NCBI RefSeq assembly: GCF_950295315.1
Contig: NC_080170.1
Coordinates: forward strand, 96,562,477-96,626,476
Direction of reading: 5' to 3'
Length of the DNA: 64,000 bases
Source: Erinaceus europaeus
Lineage: Eukaryota; Chordata; Mammalia; Eulipotyphla; Erinaceidae
In this document: piece after piece, positions 58,320 through 64,000 of the stretch
Layout of the letters: every line of letters starts with the position of its first letter
How positions within the stretch are numbered: the first letter of the stretch is position 1
Position numbers and translations under genes: made by a program
Notes under the pieces: generated by a model
Database searches by the model: none
Told to the model about the DNA's origin: nothing
What the model saw: the letters and a program-made list of their open reading frames with translations, nothing else

Positions 58320-58871
58320 AAAGGGGGTCCATAAAACTGAATTAATAATGAGAGTTCTTCAACAAATAATGCTGGAAAAATTAGGTTGAAATATACAAAA
58401 AAATGAAATCAGGACCACCACATACCAACATGCACAAAGGTCAACTCCAAGTGAATTGAAGACTTGGACATTATGTCTAAAACCTTCATATATGTAGAAG
58501 GAAACATGGTCAGAAAACTCCATGACTTTGAAGACATCTTTCAAGAATAAATCCAACAGCAAGGAAAACAAAAATAGGGGGTCGGATGGTGGCACAGTGG
58601 GTTAAGTGCACATGGCGCAAAGTACAAGGACTGTCTTAAGGAATCCCGGTTCAAGCCCCCAGCTTCCCACCTTCAGGGGGGTTGCTTCACAGGTAGTGAA
58701 GCAGGTCTGCAGGTGTCTATCTTTCTCTCCATTTCTTTCTGTCCTATCCAACAACAAGGACATCAATAACAAACCACAACAATGGTAAGACAACAAGGGC
58801 AACAAAAGGGAAAAATAGCCTCCAAGAGCAGTGGGTATGTGGTGCAGGCACCGAGCCCCAGTGGAGGCAAA

Positions 58872-58902
<31 letters not shown>

Positions 58903-58990
58903 ATGGGACTACATCAAATTAAAAATCTACAGAAAGACATCAAAACAAAATAGGAGATCTCTATGTGTATATATCAAAGAATGGAAGTAT
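58320..58990 (+). repeat. L1 ORF2 fragment, split by a SINE
   Basis: 'aataatgctggaaaaattaggttg', 'gtgaattgaagacttggac' and 'aaactccatgactttgaag' encode the (FNKCWKN) to (KWIEDLD) part of ORF2 in broken frames. After the SINE at 58577-58903 it continues 'gggactacatcaaattaaaaa' (WDYIKLK). Confidence 0.8.
58577..58903 (+). mobile_element. SINE, family A long form
   Basis: 'gggtcggatggtggcacag', box 'cggttcaagccc', body, linker, a shortened 3' module (agcctccaagagcagtgg ... gagccccagtggaggc) and an (AAAT)n tail. It interrupts L1 ORF2. Confidence 0.93.
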
Positions 58991-59049
58991 CGCTCTCCAA
59001 CTTTATACTGCAAAGCAGAAGTGAAGCACTGAAGGAAAAATAGCACTCA

Positions 59050-59465
59050 AACCAATGGAACATGGAACAGAATGAAAAGACAGAAATTAACTCACACATA
59101 TGGACACGTAGTATGTGGCAAAGGGACCAAAACTATTTGATGTGGCAAAAATGCTTTCCTCATTAAATGGTGCTAGGAAAATTGGACAGCCACATGCAGA
59201 AAAATAAAACTAGACCACCACTTAAAGCCATACACCAGAAGTAACTAAAATGAATTAAATATCTGGAACATTAGCCCTGAAACTACAAAAAATACATAAA
59301 AGAAACATCATTGACTTGCTTCATGACTTTAACATCAGAGATGTATCTGAAGATTCAACCCCCATGGACAAGGAAAATTAAAACTATATAAATGGGTCTG
59401 TATCAAATGGAAACACTTCTACACATCAAAAGAAAATTCCACAAGTAATAGTATAATTAAGAGTA
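59050..59465 (+). repeat. Second L1 ORF2 fragment, overlapping region
   Basis: Encodes broken 'NEKTEINSHIW', 'CGKGTKTI' and 'NGARKIGQPHAEK'-like segments that cover the same ORF2 region as 58320-58576, so this is a separate L1 insertion in the same orientation. Confidence 0.75.
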
Positions 59466-59479
59466 TAGAATTTTTTTTT

Positions 59480-59815
59480 CCTCCAGGGTTATTGCTGGGC
59501 TCCGTGCCTGCACCATGAATCCACCGCTCCTGGAGGCCATTTTTCCCCCTTTTGTTGCCCTTGTTGTTGTAGCCTCATTATGGTTATTATTATTGCCATT
59601 GTTGATGTTGTTCGTTGTTGGATAGGACAGAGAGAAATGGAGAGAGGAGGGGAAGACAGAGAGGGGGAGAGAAAGATAGACACCTGCAGACCTGCTTCAC
59701 CGCCTGTGAAGGGACTCCCCTGTAGGTGAGGAGTGGGGGTCTCGAACCGGGATCCTTACACAGTCCTTGCACTTTGCGCCACATGCGCTTAACCCACTGC
59801 GCCACCGCCGACCAC
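59480..59815 (-). mobile_element. SINE, family A long form
   Basis: 3' module first (cctccagggttattgctggg ... accgctcctggagg), then linker, body and head (ctcgaaccgggatccttac ... gcttaacccactgcgccaccg). Its 3' module has inverted ends CCTCCAGG and CCTGGAGG. Confidence 0.95.
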
Positions 59816-60615
59816 CCGATTATTTTTAATATGAACCTAGATAGAGGCCAGGGTCCATGTGCACATGATAGACCTAGACCTCTAACAGATTTCCCACTCC
59901 ACCATCATTTGTCATCTCCAGCAGGAACAACATCATAAACCTTCTTGTGGGCCTCTATATGACCTTGCCCTCAATGCTGAACAACAATGGAAGAAATTTC
60001 TCCACTCTCCAAATGGAGGCTGGGTCACTTTAGGAAGACTGATTCTAAAATGAGTTCAGCCTATAATGTTTCTAACTATGACCATGGAATGCAAGCTCAG
60101 ACTGACAAGGATGCAGAGGTTACACAGGCTCCTGTGCTAAATATGAGTAGACATGGGCTCTAGGTCAGAACTATAGGGTTTACAGTTAATTGTATTTATA
60201 TACTTTTTCCATATTTGAGAGCTTCTCTCTGCCCTGATCAAACTTTCTAGTCCTATCCTCAACTCTAACACCATCTCCCCAGATAATACCTTTAGCCCAC
60301 CTGCATATTAGTTGCGGGGCTCAGGCAAAAATTAGTAGTTATGGGCCCCTTGGAATATACTTAAAATGGTCTTCCTAGCTCGATCAGTCAACATTCATGT
60401 CCAGCAGAGAAACAGTTACAGAAACCAGACCTTCCACCTTCTGCACCCCATAAAGATCTTTGGTCGATACTCCCAGAGGGATAAAGAATAGGTAAAGATC
60501 TAATGGAAGGGAGGGGATATGGAACTCTGGTGGTGGGAATAGTATAGAATTGTCCCCCTTTTATCCCCAATCTTGTCAGTCATTATTAAATTACTAATAA
60601 AAATAAATTGTTATA
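59816..60615 (+). repeat. Repeat X copy 10, 3' portion
   Basis: 'accatggaatgcaagctcag', 'acacaggctcctgtgctaaat', 'acagttaattgtatttatatac', 'catgtccagcagagaaac', 'ggaactctggtggtgggaat' and an A-rich end with AATAAA. It supplies the pre-insertion order for the provirus site in copy 1. Confidence 0.78.
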
Positions 60616-60789
60616 AAAAAGAATGAGAGAGTTAAAAAAGAAAAAGAAAAAAGAATCTCTGTAATATGACTCATGGGTTTAAGTGTGTTGTCCTTTTGAC
60701 ACCAAATTCTCATCATAAATAAAAAGCCATAGTGTATTTATGTCTGCTTCTTTCATGGTGAATCAACCTAGCTTTGCCATGTGTACATC

Positions 60790-60965
60790 CCAGGTGGGTT
60801 CACACCTGTTCCCCACTGCACTGAAAAAAGATTAAGTGCTATATGGCTTTCCCTCTCTACCTCTGTATCTCTTTTTTAATTATTATTATACTGAGGGCTT
60901 AGTAGAATGATGAATAGAAACTTGGCAGAATACTGAAACCCCAGCAATGATAAAAACAAAAATAT
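60790..60965 (+). mobile_element. Old SINE-like element, family D
   Basis: 'caggtgggttcacacctgttcc', 'ctctctacctctgtatctc' and a distal 'gaaaccccagcaatgataaa'. Strongly decayed. Confidence 0.35.
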
Positions 60966-61214
60966 ATTTATATGTGCCTGAATGAATAATAAATAATATA
61001 GAGAAAATAAATATATACATAGTATATATGAACTAAATATATTATCCAACAACGATAAATTTCACAACAATGAAATACTGAATATTATTATCATTTCCAT
61101 TCATTTATGGCATAGGAAAAATTAAAATGACAATTTGATCAGTTAATAAAATTTGAAATTTAATGTGAGAAACTTCATATGCTTAGCCAGAAAATACAGT
61201 ATGAAAGTAGGATT

Positions 61215-61690
61215 TGCTGGGAAATTGTGCAGATGCAGTCACATCTGCCATGTTGTCTGTCCCCTCAGGCTATTGCTAGTTCCCATGAGAGTTGGGACAT
61301 TCTCGGTGCCTGTTCTACCATGTTGTGCCCTCAGGGCATTGTCAATTTCCAGCAATAGTTGAAATGCTTTGGTTACTCCTCCCCCTTCCCATTCTCACGA
61401 GAGTTATTATCCTACCCTGGAGTGCTATGGTTACTCCTCCCCCTTCCCATTCTCATGAGAGCTATTCCCATAAAAACCCTTCTTCTTCCGCCCCTCGTTC
61501 TCTTGAACGCCTTTCATTTCAGTGATTAGACTGAGTGAAGGTTGCTGTGCGAGGCAGCCATTTTTGCTACCTCCACGTGGCCCAAACTCCTGCTCTCTCA
61601 CCCAACTCTGAGGTGCCAGCGCGAATAAAGGTTTTCCCTTTCTGCTCCAAACCTTTTTCTGCATCCTGCTGCCGCCACCACCAAGAAACA
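61215..61690 (+). mobile_element. Solo LTR, class II-like (third family)
   Basis: 476 bp, beginning TGCTGGGAAATTGTG and ending CCAAGAAACA, with a perfect 6-bp duplication aggatt (61209-61214 and 61691-61696). A TATA-like 'cataaaaacc' near 61470 and AATAAA at 61624-61629 lie in the expected order. The block 'ggttactcctcccccttccc' with 'attctcaygagag' is duplicated in tandem (about 61370-61470). Confidence 0.9.
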
Positions 61691-61696
61691 AGGATT

Positions 61697-62635
61697 CACC
61701 TTCATGTTATTATTAAACACTATAAAATAATTTCCTAAAGAATAAATATATACTTTCTTCTGAAAATTAGAAAATTATCCCATTGAATATATAATTAATA
61801 AGTGATTCAGCCCATTATCACAAATTGCCTATATAATGTACTTTTGAAATAAGTACCATTGTCTGACTAGCGCTGTGCATTATCCTTCTTGTTCACTATT
61901 AATTCAGCACTCTGTATAATTATAAAGGTATTTTTCTTTCTTTTTCTATTTTTACTTTACCCTTGCGAGCTCCATTATTTGGCTTTCATTTCTGTGAAAG
62001 CAATTGTTATAGATAGAAGCTAAGAGCTTCAGTGTAGTTCTTATCACTATGTGTTAGCCCAGGTTGCTCTTATGTAAGGGTTATTAATGTACAGTGACGA
62101 TGACTCAACACTTAATGGGAAGTTTCTCCTGTTTCTAGATGACCTTTTACCCCAGCTTTGTTAATAAAATGCTATCAATGTAACTCATTCCAACATAATG
62201 GAATCTGGGTGAACTACAATTTCTACTAAATTTGAACTGGATTGAGACTGTTCCTTCTGACTGCAGCAGGGAGGATGCAACCACATGGCTACAATTCAGG
62301 TAGTCATATAATTTTAAACCTTGAATTAGTCATCCAAGGATGAAATGTAGAATTAAATTCCTATAGCACTGATCCTTGGCAACACTGTTGTTGAGTGGCA
62401 GTGGTGAGCTACTGACATTGGTGGAGTAAATGTGCAGGTGGTGGTACCAAGGGGGTATGTCCAGTAGAGGATTTCTGGAACGTAGCCCTATTTGAATTTC
62501 CTGCTGTCTAAATACATGTGATTTCTGACCTCAATACTCGGTTTTCTAAGACATAGCCAATACATTTCAGTTATTTATTTTTATGCTTAAACCTATCCTA
62601 ATCATTTTCATTATTTACAAAAACACACTTTAAAA
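61697..62635. other. No identified gene
   Basis: Unique-looking sequence of mixed composition. No recognised domain in any frame. Confidence 0.4.
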
Positions 62636-62639
62636 ATTA

Positions 62640-63065
62640 TTGATTTAATAATGACAAACAAGATTGTAAGATAATAGCAGTATAATTCCACATAGTTCCC
62701 ACCATCAGTATTCATGTCCCATCCCCTACATTTTATCCCATCCTTCCCTATTTTTTATCCCTCTGGGAATATGAACCAAAATTCTTTATGGGGTACAGAA
62801 GGTAGAAGGTCTGGCTTCTGTAATTGCTTCTCCACTGGACATGGTAGTGCCAGGTTGATCCATACTCTCAGCCTGTTTCTGTCTTTCCCTAGTGGGATAG
62901 GGTTCTGGAGAAGTGAGGTTCTGGGATGCAATGGTGGGGGGTCTTCTTCCTGTCGAGGTCAGGATGGTGCCATGGATGTATCTGCAACTTGGTGGCTGAA
63001 AGGCAGTAAGACAAATTGTTCAATAAACAGGAACCAAAAGTAGGATAGAGCAAATGAAACTAGAG
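62640..63065 (-). repeat. Repeat X copy 11
   Basis: 'agattgtaagataatagcag', 'ttcccaccatcagtattcatg', 'gaaggtctggcttctgtaat' and 'ggtggctgaaaggcag' in repeat X order on the reverse strand. 5' truncated. Confidence 0.78.
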
Positions 63066-63074
63066 GTAAACTTT

Positions 63075-63190
63075 TTTTTTTAAACCAGGACACTGCTCAG
63101 TTCTGCCTTATGATTGTTTTTTGGATTTAACCTGGTGCCACAGGCATTAAAGTCTATTTGCATAACCATTATATTATCTTCTCAACCCTC
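63075..63190 (-). mobile_element. SINE fragment, family C
   Basis: 'ccaggacactgctcagttctgcc', 'ggatttaacctggtgccac' and 'tttgcataaccattatattatc'. Confidence 0.6.
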
Positions 63191-63523
63191 AAAGATATTT
63201 TCTTATAAAGTCAATAATGATGGATGCTAATTATATAAAATTTATTTTCATTTTCAGAGTATTTTCTTTACTTATATTACTGCTTTTCTCCCCAGATTTT
63301 TAGGCATATAATAAATGTAATATATATGTATATATTTAATGGGTATAATTTGATGAGTTGCATTTCCCTCCTGGTTCGTGATACAGAGTACCTTTTTACA
63401 TATCTGTTCACCATTTGAATATACACATGAAGTTACTCTATAGTTAAGGTAATGAAGTTATCCATCATTTCAAATGTGATGTGTCTTTTTTCCTGACTTT
63501 TGTCTGGGAAATATGACACTTAA

Positions 63524-64000
63524 TGCCGGGATAGCCTGAGGGTGCTTCTTCCCGAGCTAGTGCTCTCTGGGTTGGAGAGAACTCAACTGGAGCCGATCTA
63601 GGCTGCTGCGTGGGAGAGGGATCAGGAACTCGTGCCGCACTAACTTCGCAGGAGATACACTCTGGAACCCTTGGAGCCGGAAAGCAATTTCCAAGTGTCT
63701 TTAATCAGAAGAGCAGCTGTTTTTATACTCTCCAAGTAGGGTGGAAACAGGATGTGACATAGAGAGGGTGGAGCAAAAAGTGACTGGTGGAAGATCAGGG
63801 TGTGACAAGGAGAGGATCAGGGTGTGACAAGGAGAGGGGGTGGAGCAGGTGAGAGTTCTACCACTAAACCACCAATACCCTGGAGGGAGTGTGGTGCTTT
63901 ATGTAAATGTAAAAGTGATTTATGTAAATAGACCGCTTTGAATGGGATCAAACCAATCCCTATATAGGCATACCGGTGCTTGGTTAAGCAGAAGCCAGGG
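63524..64000 (-). mobile_element. LTR, class II-like, cut by the window edge
   Basis: Reverse strand ends CCGGCA at 63524 like the LTR at 42819 and shares its 'gagagaactc' block. 'agtataaaaaca' (TATA-like, about 63720) and ATTAAA (about 63703) lie on the reverse strand. Whether it is solo or part of a provirus depends on sequence to the right. The pair of 'gatcagggtgtgacaaggag' units at about 63795-63835 is a short internal duplication. Confidence 0.75.

Overview
The window reads as a gene-free stretch of a mammalian genome, most likely a hedgehog (Erinaceidae, Eulipotyphla). The main clue is a tRNA-derived SINE, present in many copies on both strands, with an A-box-like start, the B box GGTTCGAGCCC and a C/T-rich body. 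I recognise it as the hedgehog SINE type from memory, not from a search. The sequence is AT-rich and full of microsatellites. I found no convincing host exon, tRNA, rRNA or CRISPR array. The longest open frames lie inside transposable elements.

Layout. 1-2.2 kb: unique AT-rich DNA. 2.2-7.3 kb: an old repeat, here called 'repeat X' (my label), split by a young, internally short class II-like endogenous retrovirus with two LTRs (3.2-5.65 kb). 7.3-19.4 kb: SINEs and simple repeats. 19.4-22.9 kb: a reverse-strand L1 lacking the ORF1 3' half and the reverse transcriptase core. 23.3-23.9 kb: a solo LTR. 26.7-27.3 kb: the 3' end of an unusual non-LTR retrotransposon that is neither L1 nor RTE-like. 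A 70-bp second copy of its extreme 3' end lies at 31.85 kb. 27.4-38 kb: repeat X copies and SINEs. 37.4-39.2 kb: an L1 in two opposed pieces, typical of twin priming. 39.8-49.3 kb: three solo LTRs among SINEs. 50-63 kb: more L1 3' ends, repeat X and SINEs, plus a solo LTR at 61.2-61.7 kb. An LTR runs off the right edge from 63.5 kb.

How the parts relate. L1 is the probable source of the machinery that moved the SINEs and repeat X: their ends are A-rich and the copies carry direct repeats of about 8-31 bp. The five LTR insertions with both ends in view each have a 6-bp target duplication (four perfect, one with a mismatch), the length usual for class II (ERVK-like) integrases. The most surprising content is the non-LTR element at 26687-27258 and 31846-31915. 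Its coding end carries a CxC-x7-H-x4-C motif, its stop codon is almost at the element's 3' end, and it has no poly-A tail, only a few AAG repeats. Such a lineage is not expected to be recently active in a placental mammal.
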